Origin: Perkinsus marinus ATCC 50983 | Lineage: Eukaryota; Perkinsozoa; Perkinsida; Perkinsidae | Assembly (NCBI RefSeq): GCF_000006405.1 | Contig: NW_003215766.1 | Location: 651,687-715,686, forward strand | Direction of reading: 5' to 3' | Length of the DNA stretch: 64,000 bases | Notes under the pieces: generated by a model | What the model saw: the letters and a program-made list of their open reading frames with translations, nothing else | Told to the model about the DNA's origin: nothing | The model's database searches: none | Translations under genes and position numbers: made by a program | Shown: piece after piece, positions 1 to 11,338 of the stretch | Position numbering within the stretch: position 1 is the stretch's first letter | Layout of the letters: each line of letters opens with the position of its first letter

Positions 1-402
1 CCGGTGCAGCCGACAGTCGATGTACGGGACCTTATAAGGGATGTGTCGCACTCGATGTGATCAGTGGACTAGCAGACCATCCAGTCAACGCTAACGAGGA
101 TATGAAATAGCAAGAATCGTCATCATCAATGTGAATGTTCGTCATTTCCGGGAAGTTACTCCATTTACCGGCAAGAGTGCATGGTGCATGCTGCTAGGTT
201 GACAAATCTCCCCGTAGGGAATGGAGAAGTCAACAGTGGTTGCTATTAGCTCTCTAACTAAAGTAGAGATATCGGTTCCTGGGTGAGTGAGACCATCCTT
301 GAATGACTTATTCGTCGCTCCTATGTCATTGCTCGTCCTCGGAAAGCGCGGTCACTATCGGGAGTATTCTGAATGTCCAGTTCTCACATGAAGCTTGCCG
401 AC
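1..402. other. Left flank, no gene seen
   Basis: Unique sequence to the left of the duplicated unit. I see no splice-consistent coding exon on either strand. Its last bases (about 360-402) already resemble the degenerate repeat described at 1870-2120. Confidence 0.6.
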
Positions 403-974
403 AACCACTACTGATTGTATTTTGATGGCCCGGGGATCACATGAAATTCGACAGCTACTACCATCGCTGGTGAGCTATACTGACGAGATAGTTGATCGTC
501 CATCACATTTTGTACATTGCGCATTATACTACTGTAATATGCTAATTTGTGACTTAGTCCACTCTCAATGGATAAATATTATATTATTACCAGTTCGCGT
601 ATGATTTCATGAAGCAATGATAGACACTGCTGGTGCAATATGCTTCTTCTGTAATCCAGGAGGAGAGTATGATCACTTGAGTGTCTGCCCCTCGAGTCGG
701 GAGCCTCGGGCACTCGAAAGATGAATCGCAGAATTGTCAAGGTTTTTTGTCAGCCTATCGTGAGATTGTGAGTCGCACTTATGAGACGCAACGCGACTTC
801 TAGGGTAAGAGGATATGCCCCTGACCTGTCGTCAGCTTGCAACCTGTTTCGTAACAGCCGCGTCTTATCACTCCCCACTCATACGGTCCGACCGATGACG
901 TTATTCATTCACGGGTTCAATCCTATGGTAATCGAATAAACTATTTGAAGTAATATGAGTACGAGAACTACAAA

Positions 975-1557
975 GAGCAATTCACAAATTCAACAGTATT
1001 TATGTGTTGAATTTGTAAATTGCTTCGTAAATTTATAAATAGGCAATCAGCGGATACAGCAGGGCTCTCGACAACCTAACGCAAGTAAGCGCCGCTTACT
1101 AAGCGGTAGAGGTAGAGGTCTGCGTAACTCAAGTTGACCCTCTTGGTCACCTCCAATATCTTCATTTCCAAGGGGGTTACTGCGACGAGAAGCCATGAGT
1201 AGGATGATCAAATGACTCATTTGATCATTCTACTGATTCTCTCATTTGAAATGAGAGTTTCTTCTCAGAAGGATTCGGGAGTCCAGGCGAAGGACTGAAG
1301 TTCAGTCACTGAACTGAGTCCAGGTACTGACTGAGTCAGTCTGACTCCATTTCGAGTCTACGTCATAGCCTCTGCAATTGGGCCGATCTGATCAGTCAAT
1401 CAATTGATCTGATAGGTTAGTGGATGAATCCGGAACCCGAACTAACACAACAATTAATAATGATACAACCACGGTGGTTGAACCACCAATGACATCGGTC
1501 CAATGTAAACATTCATACGATGAACATGCTCAGTCCACGTTCGGAACGTGACGTTCC
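975..1557. repeat. Cluster of short palindromes (repeated at 6443-7025)
   Basis: A 19-bp-arm hairpin (977-995 with 1005-1023, one mismatch) is followed by many short inverted repeats whose arms are separated by one unpaired base. Examples are agtaagcg-c-cgcttact at 1084-1100, 17-bp arms at 1199-1215 and 1217-1233, ctctcattt-g-aaatgagag at 1239-1257, cacgttc-g-gaacgtg at 1536-1550 and the overlapping ggaacgt-g-acgttcc at 1543-1557. The cluster lies between blocks of a degenerate repeat and upstream of the RidA gene. No coding potential is seen. The function is unknown. Confidence 0.85.
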
Positions 1558-1869
1558 CGGGGGCTCCAAGGTGATGAAGTCTAAGATTATCTTGGCAAGA
1601 CGCTGCCGTATGCAGTGACGACCAGGAAAATCATTACAGATTGTAGTTTGGAGGTATGGGAGAGGCTGTAGCTAGGGTGCTTCCGTGGGCCGGCTAATGA
1701 TCAGAGTGAGATCTTCAGAGGATCCTCCTCTCTGTGAACGACAGAAACTATATCTGGCAAAGGTTTGGTCTCCAATTACTTCTCGTACCGGTTCACAGTG
1801 GCGAGAACCAAGCCACATAAGTTGTTCCACCACAACACAGGCATTCGTCCCGAGGTGAGCAAGAACACG

Positions 1870-2120
1870 CTGTATCACATGAAATCTGCCCGACACCTTT
1901 ATCAGGGTCCCTCATTCAGAGACATTCTGACGGCCCTAACCTCACATGCAATCTGACGACCACCACTATCGAGGATATATTGACAGTCCTTGTATCACAT
2001 GATATTTGCCAATATGCTCTATCGCGGGTATTTTGACAGCCCAGGTATCAGATGAAATTTGACGGCCATTACTATCATCGTCAAACTATACTGCAAGATA
2101 GTTGATCGTCTATCACACTA
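1870..2120. repeat. Degenerate short repeat, also at 360-510
   Basis: Several imperfect units contain a core like tatcacatgaaatttgac followed by a ccactatc-type segment. The phrase agatagttgatcgtc is shared between about 485-500 and 2097-2112. The repeat brackets the palindrome cluster, and the left breakpoint of the large duplication (403) falls inside one unit. Units are too diverged for a firm period. Confidence 0.6.
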
Positions 2121-2621
2121 CGCCGAATCAAAGCGTAATATGCAGCGTCCTGATCGTGTTTCTGAGAACAACGTATAGTCGTAGAGTTGTACAACGTCTC
2201 CCGCCTTGGCTGTCCGTCCCCAATGGGGACTCCCTATGGCCTACAATTTGTGGACCATACGGACCAGGCAGATACACGCGCGAGAGGGCTGCATCGTCGT
2301 GGTAAGTCTTGGGGGCGGTAGGTCCAAGCGGCTTCGGTGCATAGTCATGGCTTTTCGCGCAGAATTTGTGGTGATCACGAGATCCTTCCGGCTAATTAAC
2401 ATGTTCGGTCGAATTGTCGATGCGACATGTAAGGTGAAGGGGTAGTGAGACAGTCCTCCCGCCGATAGATAGTGAAAAAGTGTGCTCTATCCTCGCTGAA
2501 GCATCGAATCGCTCGATCCACTATCCTTCCCCTCGGACATGTGCTTGTGCCTTACGCTGTGGTATCAGACTTGGTGGTCCATCAATGGTGGAATGTTGTG
2601 GTATCTACCAGTTTTTTCGTA

Positions 2622-3293
2622 ATGTCTATCGAATCCCGTATTGCTTCACTCGGTTTGAAGCTCCCATCGGCTACATCGCCTCTGGCGAATTACGTTCCCT
2701 TCAGGAGGACAGGCAATCTCTTGTGCGTTCCACGGCTCCACGATGAACTTACCAGTGCCTCGCGCGTTTGTAGGTTTTTGAGCGGGCAGATCCCCAAGGG
2801 AGTGGACGAGAACGGCTCCCCTCTTCTCCTGACTGGTAAACTCGGCCAGGACTTCACCGTCGCGCAGGGCCAGACCGCCGCCAAGTTGTGTGCCATCAAC
2901 ATGATCGCTCAGGTGAAAACATCTCAGCGTTACCTTTCAAGCTAACATCAATTATATAGGTGAAGGAAGCATGCGCAGGAGATCTGTCTAGAGTGAGGTC
3001 AGTCGTGAAGGTGGAAGCTTTCGTTAACTCTACTCCAGAGTTCAAGGAGCATCCACAAGTAAGAAAATGCGTCTCTGAGGGGTTGTCGTCTCCAGAGCGC
3101 ATCCAGGTGGTGAATGGATGTAGCGACCTGCTCGTCAGCGTTTTTGGTGATGACATCGGACGTCACAGGTGAGCGGCAGTGGTAGCGGCGAAGTCGGAAT
3201 TGATTGGGTCTCAGTCGCTTCGCCGTCGGCTGTTCGTCCCTTCCATTGGGTGTAGCTGTTGAGATCGGCGCAGTCTTCGAGCTGGCCGATTGA
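2622..3293 (+). CDS. RidA/YjgF-YER057c family protein, copy 1
   Basis: Five exons (2622-2722, 2774-2912, 2960-3058, 3107-3168, 3215-3293) give a 159-residue protein, the usual length for this family. Introns are 46-51 bp with GT-AG ends. The sequence has the family landmarks: an early NYVPFRRTGNLLFLSGQ stretch, a GxDFTVxQGQxAAKLCAIN helix, VVKVEAFVNSTPEF, NGCSDLLVSVFG, and a closing LPLGVAVEIGAVFELAD. It resembles the plant and bacterial group of RidA-like proteins whose chain begins SIESRIAxLGL. Family members deaminate reactive enamine/imine intermediates or act as related trimeric enzymes; the substrate here is unknown. The ATG at 2622 was chosen because family similarity begins exactly there. 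It is 206 bp upstream of the SHPRH-type gene on the same strand. Confidence 0.9.
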
Positions 3294-3499
3294 TAACTAT
3301 AGATCATTCTGCAGAGGTGTTACTGCTTTGATCAATTCTCCCACTATTTTTCTACTCTCGTTTTAGAATTGTGTTAGAAGCTGTAACGTTGTGATGTACC
3401 CATTGCTGGGGGAGGAGTCGACCACCTAGCGATTATCATGTCCTCCTAGTTTTCACCCCTATGCCCCTGGTGCCGCCTGTCGCATAGTACAGTAGCGGG

Positions 3500-5893
3500 A
3501 TGCCTCGTCTCAAAGCGACCCCCAAGCGCGTTATCTTTCAAGTCGCTGAGAGCATCCAATCGCAGCTATGCCCGTCCCACCCGTCCATTGAATCATCTCC
3601 GGCCAGCTCCTCAGCAGTTTCCATAGCAGTTCTGGCGGACTCTCTGGAGTTGTCCGATTCTGATCACTCCAGCAGCTCTTCGTCCGTCGCTACTGCCAGG
3701 AGTGACTCCAGCAGTCCCTCCAGGCGGACCGGGAAAGCTGGGTTGAAGAGGAAGAAGTCAGTGACGAAACCTGAGGAAGAGCCTATCTACTGCTCTGAGG
3801 TCGCCTGTCTATTAGCAAGTTGGGTCGGTGAAGGATTTTGGTCTGACTCCACGCAATGCGTCATCACGGCCATCAACGAGGACGGAAAAGTCGTCATCGC
3901 CTCCGCCGTAGAAGACGAGGAGGCATGTGCGTGCATTGTGAGAGTCGGGCGGGGACTAACTCAAAAGGTGTTCAACGCACTCCGGTTGCTGCAACGGCAA
4001 GGGGTGGTGGCGGTAAGAGCGACCCACCTAGCCAACACCAAGATTAGGTTTGAAGTGGGCCTAGCCCCCGGTTTTGTGGTCGACGACGAACTTGGAGCTG
4101 AACGCATCGCGGAGAAGTTGCCTGCAGCCAGCCGGAGAGACCTAGCTGTCGTGTTAGCTTGGGCGGTAGCAGTGACTGCTCAGGAGCCCGTCGGTGGCGA
4201 TCTGGAGGTCGGTACGGAGGATTTCCTTGCTGCAGTGAAGCCCCCTGGAGAGCCCTTACAGGGTACAGCTGATGTCATGACTGGCGAGGACCAACTGGCC
4301 TGCACTTTGCTAGACTTCCAGCGACACTCAGTCCGCTGGATGAACCATGCTGAGAGTCGGCCTCCTGATGAAAGTGTCCCCCACCCGGCGTGGATACCCC
4401 TGGGGGAGGTCTTCATCAACCCCCGGCTCCCAGGAGTTAGCAGGTCTGCCGTGTCCCTGAGGCTGAGCTCGGTTCATGGGGGTATGTTGTGCGACGAGAT
4501 GGGCCTGGGTAAAACGGTAGAGGTCCTAGCTACGGTCGCGACTCGGCCGCGTCCCTCAGACGGCCAATCGGCGGCTCAGGTTTTGGATCTGTTCTACAGC
4601 TCACAGCTGTGTGCTCTCAAAGGAGTGAACAGTCAGGATGGTCCTGACGACGCGGTCTCGAAAAAGTTGCGACGGGAAGTTGCCGACCTTCATGCCACTT
4701 ACCTTCTACAAGATGGTTATGCTAAGTCTTCGGCGACGCCTCCACACGATGGGAATCGACCACCGACGTGGTTGGACGAGTACCATCCTGACAGAGCTCG
4801 TGCATTCAAAGAGGCCTTCGGGTATCCGGAGAGCTCGAGCCCGCCTGGGGAGGAGGATGATGAGGAGTCGCGTTGTCTGACCTGCGACAGAACGGGAGAT
4901 GCTGATGCACCCTGGGTGGCCTGTGATGTCTGTGAGGGTTGGCACCATCAGCAGTGTGTTGGCTACAATCTGCTGGTCATGGCAAGCTCGGCGTTTATAT
5001 GCCTCAACTGTCTCCACCGTGGGTGTGCTGAGCTTTTGCCTGTGGCCGCCACCTTAGTCGTTGTCCCTGCTAGCTTGCTCCAGCAGTGGGTCCGCGAGAT
5101 CGGTCTTCACGCTCCGACCATGCGGTTTGTCGCCTACACTGAGAGCGAGGAGGGAGTGTTCCCGAGCCTAGCTGATATCGTATCGGCTGATATTGTCTTG
5201 GTTTCCTACCCTGTGCTGGGTGATAGCCTCTTGCGGACTGAGTCGGCTGAGTGGGACAGTGCTCATGCGCTCCGTTACCGTCGACAGTCTGGCAGCTCCA
5301 CTCGTACACCCTCTGCGCTACTCCGAGTGAGATGGTGGAGGCTCATCATGGATGAAGCCCAGCTGGCTGAGGGCGGTCACAGTGGGGCCTGCCGTATGCT
5401 CAAGAGACTCACGGCTGTCAACCGTTGGGCCGTCACGGGGACTCCACTCACTCGCGGTGACCTGCGACCAGTATTGGAGTTTTCGAAGGTCCCAATTGAG
5501 GGTGCTGACGTTAAGGCCATACAGGATTCTCCAGGCGGTGTGCATCGGCTACTGCCGCTGATGAAGAAGCTGATGTGGCGAGTGTGGAAGGTTGACGTGC
5601 TCGACCAACTGAATATGCAAGGCCTGGTCCAACACGTGGTCTGGCAGGAGCTCTCAGCAGTTGAGATGTTCGGCTATCGTCGGCTTGAGGAGTCTATCCG
5701 GAAGGAGGCTCAGGGGTCTCTGGCGAAGCGCGGCGCTTCGAGGAACGCTGTGAGCTATTTGTGGGACCTCACGCGGCTACTGCAGCTGCAGTGCGTACAT
5801 CAGGACCTGCGGATGAAGCAGAAGACGTCGTACACGGGGAAGAGGAAGTCGAGGGTCTTTACTGATGTCAAACCACTACTGATTGTATTTTGA
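3500..5893 (+). pseudogene. SHPRH-type gene cut at the duplication junction
   Basis: This is identical to the first 791 codons of the complete gene at 8968-13450. At the duplication junction (5870/5871) the frame runs six codons into intergenic repeat and stops. The predicted 797-residue product would keep the N-terminal SNF2 lobe, including the Walker A motif DEMGLGKT (residues 332-339), the inserted PHD finger (459-503), DEAQ (618-621) and TGTP (646-649). It would lack the RING finger and the second helicase lobe, so it could not be a working translocase or ubiquitin ligase. If the duplication is real, the 5' end and upstream region are intact and it might still be transcribed. If the assembly is wrong, this gene does not exist. 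Confidence 0.85.
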
Positions 5894-8800
5894 TGGCCCG
5901 GGGATCACATGAAATTCGACAGCTACTACCATCGCTGGTGAGCTATACTGACGAGATAGTTGATCGTCCATCACATTTTGTACATTGCGCATTATACTAC
6001 TGTAATATGCTAATTTGTGACTTAGTCCACTCTCAATGGATAAATATTATATTATTACCAGTTCGCGTATGATTTCATGAAGCAATGATAGACACTGCTG
6101 GTGCAATATGCTTCTTCTGTAATCCAGGAGGAGAGTATGATCACTTGAGTGTCTGCCCCTCGAGTCGGGAGCCTCGGGCACTCGAAAGATGAATCGCAGA
6201 ATTGTCAAGGTTTTTTGTCAGCCTATCGTGAGATTGTGAGTCGCACTTATGAGACGCAACGCGACTTCTAGGGTAAGAGGATATGCCCCTGACCTGTCGT
6301 CAGCTTGCAACCTGTTTCGTAACAGCCGCGTCTTATCACTCCCCACTCATACGGTCCGACCGATGACGTTATTCATTCACGGGTTCAATCCTATGGTAAT
6401 CGAATAAACTATTTGAAGTAATATGAGTACGAGAACTACAAAGAGCAATTCACAAATTCAACAGTATTTATGTGTTGAATTTGTAAATTGCTTCGTAAAT
6501 TTATAAATAGGCAATCAGCGGATACAGCAGGGCTCTCGACAACCTAACGCAAGTAAGCGCCGCTTACTAAGCGGTAGAGGTAGAGGTCTGCGTAACTCAA
6601 GTTGACCCTCTTGGTCACCTCCAATATCTTCATTTCCAAGGGGGTTACTGCGACGAGAAGCCATGAGTAGGATGATCAAATGACTCATTTGATCATTCTA
6701 CTGATTCTCTCATTTGAAATGAGAGTTTCTTCTCAGAAGGATTCGGGAGTCCAGGCGAAGGACTGAAGTTCAGTCACTGAACTGAGTCCAGGTACTGACT
6801 GAGTCAGTCTGACTCCATTTCGAGTCTACGTCATAGCCTCTGCAATTGGGCCGATCTGATCAGTCAATCAATTGATCTGATAGGTTAGTGGATGAATCCG
6901 GAACCCGAACTAACACAACAATTAATAATGATACAACCACGGTGGTTGAACCACCAATGACATCGGTCCAATGTAAACATTCATACGATGAACATGCTCA
7001 GTCCACGTTCGGAACGTGACGTTCCCGGGGGCTCCAAGGTGATGAAGTCTAAGATTATCTTGGCAAGACGCTGCCGTATGCAGTGACGACCAGGAAAATC
7101 ATTACAGATTGTAGTTTGGAGGTATGGGAGAGGCTGTAGCTAGGGTGCTTCCGTGGGCCGGCTAATGATCAGAGTGAGATCTTCAGAGGATCCTCCTCTC
7201 TGTGAACGACAGAAACTATATCTGGCAAAGGTTTGGTCTCCAATTACTTCTCGTACCGGTTCACAGTGGCGAGAACCAAGCCACATAAGTTGTTCCACCA
7301 CAACACAGGCATTCGTCCCGAGGTGAGCAAGAACACGCTGTATCACATGAAATCTGCCCGACACCTTTATCAGGGTCCCTCATTCAGAGACATTCTGACG
7401 GCCCTAACCTCACATGCAATCTGACGACCACCACTATCGAGGATATATTGACAGTCCTTGTATCACATGATATTTGCCAATATGCTCTATCGCGGGTATT
7501 TTGACAGCCCAGGTATCAGATGAAATTTGACGGCCATTACTATCATCGTCAAACTATACTGCAAGATAGTTGATCGTCTATCACACTACGCCGAATCAAA
7601 GCGTAATATGCAGCGTCCTGATCGTGTTTCTGAGAACAACGTATAGTCGTAGAGTTGTACAACGTCTCCCGCCTTGGCTGTCCGTCCCCAATGGGGACTC
7701 CCTATGGCCTACAATTTGTGGACCATACGGACCAGGCAGATACACGCGCGAGAGGGCTGCATCGTCGTGGTAAGTCTTGGGGGCGGTAGGTCCAAGCGGC
7801 TTCGGTGCATAGTCATGGCTTTTCGCGCAGAATTTGTGGTGATCACGAGATCCTTCCGGCTAATTAACATGTTCGGTCGAATTGTCGATGCGACATGTAA
7901 GGTGAAGGGGTAGTGAGACAGTCCTCCCGCCGATAGATAGTGAAAAAGTGTGCTCTATCCTCGCTGAAGCATCGAATCGCTCGATCCACTATCCTTCCCC
8001 TCGGACATGTGCTTGTGCCTTACGCTGTGGTATCAGACTTGGTGGTCCATCAATGGTGGAATGTTGTGGTATCTACCAGTTTTTTCGTAATGTCTATCGA
8101 ATCCCGTATTGCTTCACTCGGTTTGAAGCTCCCATCGGCTACATCGCCTCTGGCGAATTACGTTCCCTTCAGGAGGACAGGCAATCTCTTGTGCGTTCCA
8201 CGGCTCCACGATGAACTTACCAGTGCCTCGCGCGTTTGTAGGTTTTTGAGCGGGCAGATCCCCAAGGGAGTGGACGAGAACGGCTCCCCTCTTCTCCTGA
8301 CTGGTAAACTCGGCCAGGACTTCACCGTCGCGCAGGGCCAGACCGCCGCCAAGTTGTGTGCCATCAACATGATCGCTCAGGTGAAAACATCTCAGCGTTA
8401 CCTTTCAAGCTAACATCAATTATATAGGTGAAGGAAGCATGCGCAGGAGATCTGTCTAGAGTGAGGTCAGTCGTGAAGGTGGAAGCTTTCGTTAACTCTA
8501 CTCCAGAGTTCAAGGAGCATCCACAAGTAAGAAAATGCGTCTCTGAGGGGTTGTCGTCTCCAGAGCGCATCCAGGTGGTGAATGGATGTAGCGACCTGCT
8601 CGTCAGCGTTTTTGGTGATGACATCGGACGTCACAGGTGAGCGGCAGTGGTAGCGGCGAAGTCGGAATTGATTGGGTCTCAGTCGCTTCGCCGTCGGCTG
8701 TTCGTCCCTTCCATTGGGTGTAGCTGTTGAGATCGGCGCAGTCTTCGAGCTGGCCGATTGATAACTATAGATCATTCTGCAGAGGTGTTACTGCTTTGAT

Positions 8801-11338
8801 CAATTCTCCCACTATTTTTCTACTCTCGTTTTAGAATTGTGTTAGAAGCTGTAACGTTGTGATGTACCCATTGCTGGGGGAGGAGTCGACCACCTAGCGA
8901 TTATCATGTCCTCCTAGTTTTCACCCCTATGCCCCTGGTGCCGCCTGTCGCATAGTACAGTAGCGGGATGCCTCGTCTCAAAGCGACCCCCAAGCGCGTT
9001 ATCTTTCAAGTCGCTGAGAGCATCCAATCGCAGCTATGCCCGTCCCACCCGTCCATTGAATCATCTCCGGCCAGCTCCTCAGCAGTTTCCATAGCAGTTC
9101 TGGCGGACTCTCTGGAGTTGTCCGATTCTGATCACTCCAGCAGCTCTTCGTCCGTCGCTACTGCCAGGAGTGACTCCAGCAGTCCCTCCAGGCGGACCGG
9201 GAAAGCTGGGTTGAAGAGGAAGAAGTCAGTGACGAAACCTGAGGAAGAGCCTATCTACTGCTCTGAGGTCGCCTGTCTATTAGCAAGTTGGGTCGGTGAA
9301 GGATTTTGGTCTGACTCCACGCAATGCGTCATCACGGCCATCAACGAGGACGGAAAAGTCGTCATCGCCTCCGCCGTAGAAGACGAGGAGGCATGTGCGT
9401 GCATTGTGAGAGTCGGGCGGGGACTAACTCAAAAGGTGTTCAACGCACTCCGGTTGCTGCAACGGCAAGGGGTGGTGGCGGTAAGAGCGACCCACCTAGC
9501 CAACACCAAGATTAGGTTTGAAGTGGGCCTAGCCCCCGGTTTTGTGGTCGACGACGAACTTGGAGCTGAACGCATCGCGGAGAAGTTGCCTGCAGCCAGC
9601 CGGAGAGACCTAGCTGTCGTGTTAGCTTGGGCGGTAGCAGTGACTGCTCAGGAGCCCGTCGGTGGCGATCTGGAGGTCGGTACGGAGGATTTCCTTGCTG
9701 CAGTGAAGCCCCCTGGAGAGCCCTTACAGGGTACAGCTGATGTCATGACTGGCGAGGACCAACTGGCCTGCACTTTGCTAGACTTCCAGCGACACTCAGT
9801 CCGCTGGATGAACCATGCTGAGAGTCGGCCTCCTGATGAAAGTGTCCCCCACCCGGCGTGGATACCCCTGGGGGAGGTCTTCATCAACCCCCGGCTCCCA
9901 GGAGTTAGCAGGTCTGCCGTGTCCCTGAGGCTGAGCTCGGTTCATGGGGGTATGTTGTGCGACGAGATGGGCCTGGGTAAAACGGTAGAGGTCCTAGCTA
10001 CGGTCGCGACTCGGCCGCGTCCCTCAGACGGCCAATCGGCGGCTCAGGTTTTGGATCTGTTCTACAGCTCACAGCTGTGTGCTCTCAAAGGAGTGAACAG
10101 TCAGGATGGTCCTGACGACGCGGTCTCGAAAAAGTTGCGACGGGAAGTTGCCGACCTTCATGCCACTTACCTTCTACAAGATGGTTATGCTAAGTCTTCG
10201 GCGACGCCTCCACACGATGGGAATCGACCACCGACGTGGTTGGACGAGTACCATCCTGACAGAGCTCGTGCATTCAAAGAGGCCTTCGGGTATCCGGAGA
10301 GCTCGAGCCCGCCTGGGGAGGAGGATGATGAGGAGTCGCGTTGTCTGACCTGCGACAGAACGGGAGATGCTGATGCACCCTGGGTGGCCTGTGATGTCTG
10401 TGAGGGTTGGCACCATCAGCAGTGTGTTGGCTACAATCTGCTGGTCATGGCAAGCTCGGCGTTTATATGCCTCAACTGTCTCCACCGTGGGTGTGCTGAG
10501 CTTTTGCCTGTGGCCGCCACCTTAGTCGTTGTCCCTGCTAGCTTGCTCCAGCAGTGGGTCCGCGAGATCGGTCTTCACGCTCCGACCATGCGGTTTGTCG
10601 CCTACACTGAGAGCGAGGAGGGAGTGTTCCCGAGCCTAGCTGATATCGTATCGGCTGATATTGTCTTGGTTTCCTACCCTGTGCTGGGTGATAGCCTCTT
10701 GCGGACTGAGTCGGCTGAGTGGGACAGTGCTCATGCGCTCCGTTACCGTCGACAGTCTGGCAGCTCCACTCGTACACCCTCTGCGCTACTCCGAGTGAGA
10801 TGGTGGAGGCTCATCATGGATGAAGCCCAGCTGGCTGAGGGCGGTCACAGTGGGGCCTGCCGTATGCTCAAGAGACTCACGGCTGTCAACCGTTGGGCCG
10901 TCACGGGGACTCCACTCACTCGCGGTGACCTGCGACCAGTATTGGAGTTTTCGAAGGTCCCAATTGAGGGTGCTGACGTTAAGGCCATACAGGATTCTCC
11001 AGGCGGTGTGCATCGGCTACTGCCGCTGATGAAGAAGCTGATGTGGCGAGTGTGGAAGGTTGACGTGCTCGACCAACTGAATATGCAAGGCCTGGTCCAA
11101 CACGTGGTCTGGCAGGAGCTCTCAGCAGTTGAGATGTTCGGCTATCGTCGGCTTGAGGAGTCTATCCGGAAGGAGGCTCAGGGGTCTCTGGCGAAGCGCG
11201 GCGCTTCGAGGAACGCTGTGAGCTATTTGTGGGACCTCACGCGGCTACTGCAGCTGCAGTGCGTACATCAGGACCTGCGGATGAAGCAGAAGACGTCGTA
11301 CACGGGGAAGAGGAAGTCGAGGGTCTTTACTGATGTCA
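5871..11338. repeat. Tandem duplication, copy 2 (5468 bp)
   Basis: Second copy of the unit, directly abutting the first. After 11340 the sequence continues into the rest of the SHPRH gene (downstream exons to 13450). This copy is therefore contiguous with the full gene, while copy 1 is interrupted at its right edge. Confidence 0.95.
8090..8761 (+). CDS. RidA/YjgF-YER057c family protein, copy 2
   Basis: Identical duplicate of the gene at 2622-3293, with exons 8090-8190, 8242-8380, 8428-8526, 8575-8636 and 8683-8761 (159 residues). The family landmarks and splice sites are the same. It lies 206 bp upstream of the complete SHPRH gene. No silent difference separates the two copies, so any divergence is too recent to see or the pair is an assembly duplicate. 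Confidence 0.9.

Larger units (their letters stand above)
403..5870. repeat. Tandem duplication, copy 1 (5468 bp)
   Basis: The sequence from 403 matches the sequence from 5871 at a constant offset of 5468 bp, without a difference in any stretch I compared. All open frames in the two copies translate identically. The unit holds a palindrome-rich intergenic stretch, a RidA-family gene and the first 791 codons of an SHPRH-type gene. The junction at 5870/5871 shares only two bases (aa) with the outer breakpoints, so homology between the ends did not drive it. It is either a very recent tandem duplication or an assembly artefact that repeats a haplotype. Confidence 0.95.

Noticed and set aside
1672-2445. 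Small ORFs in the duplicated intergenic region
   Set aside because: They overlap the degenerate repeat, occur on both strands, and have no splice-consistent extension or family similarity.
8428-8640. Separate small ORFs in the RidA region
   Set aside because: They are single exons, including read-through introns, of the five-exon RidA gene.
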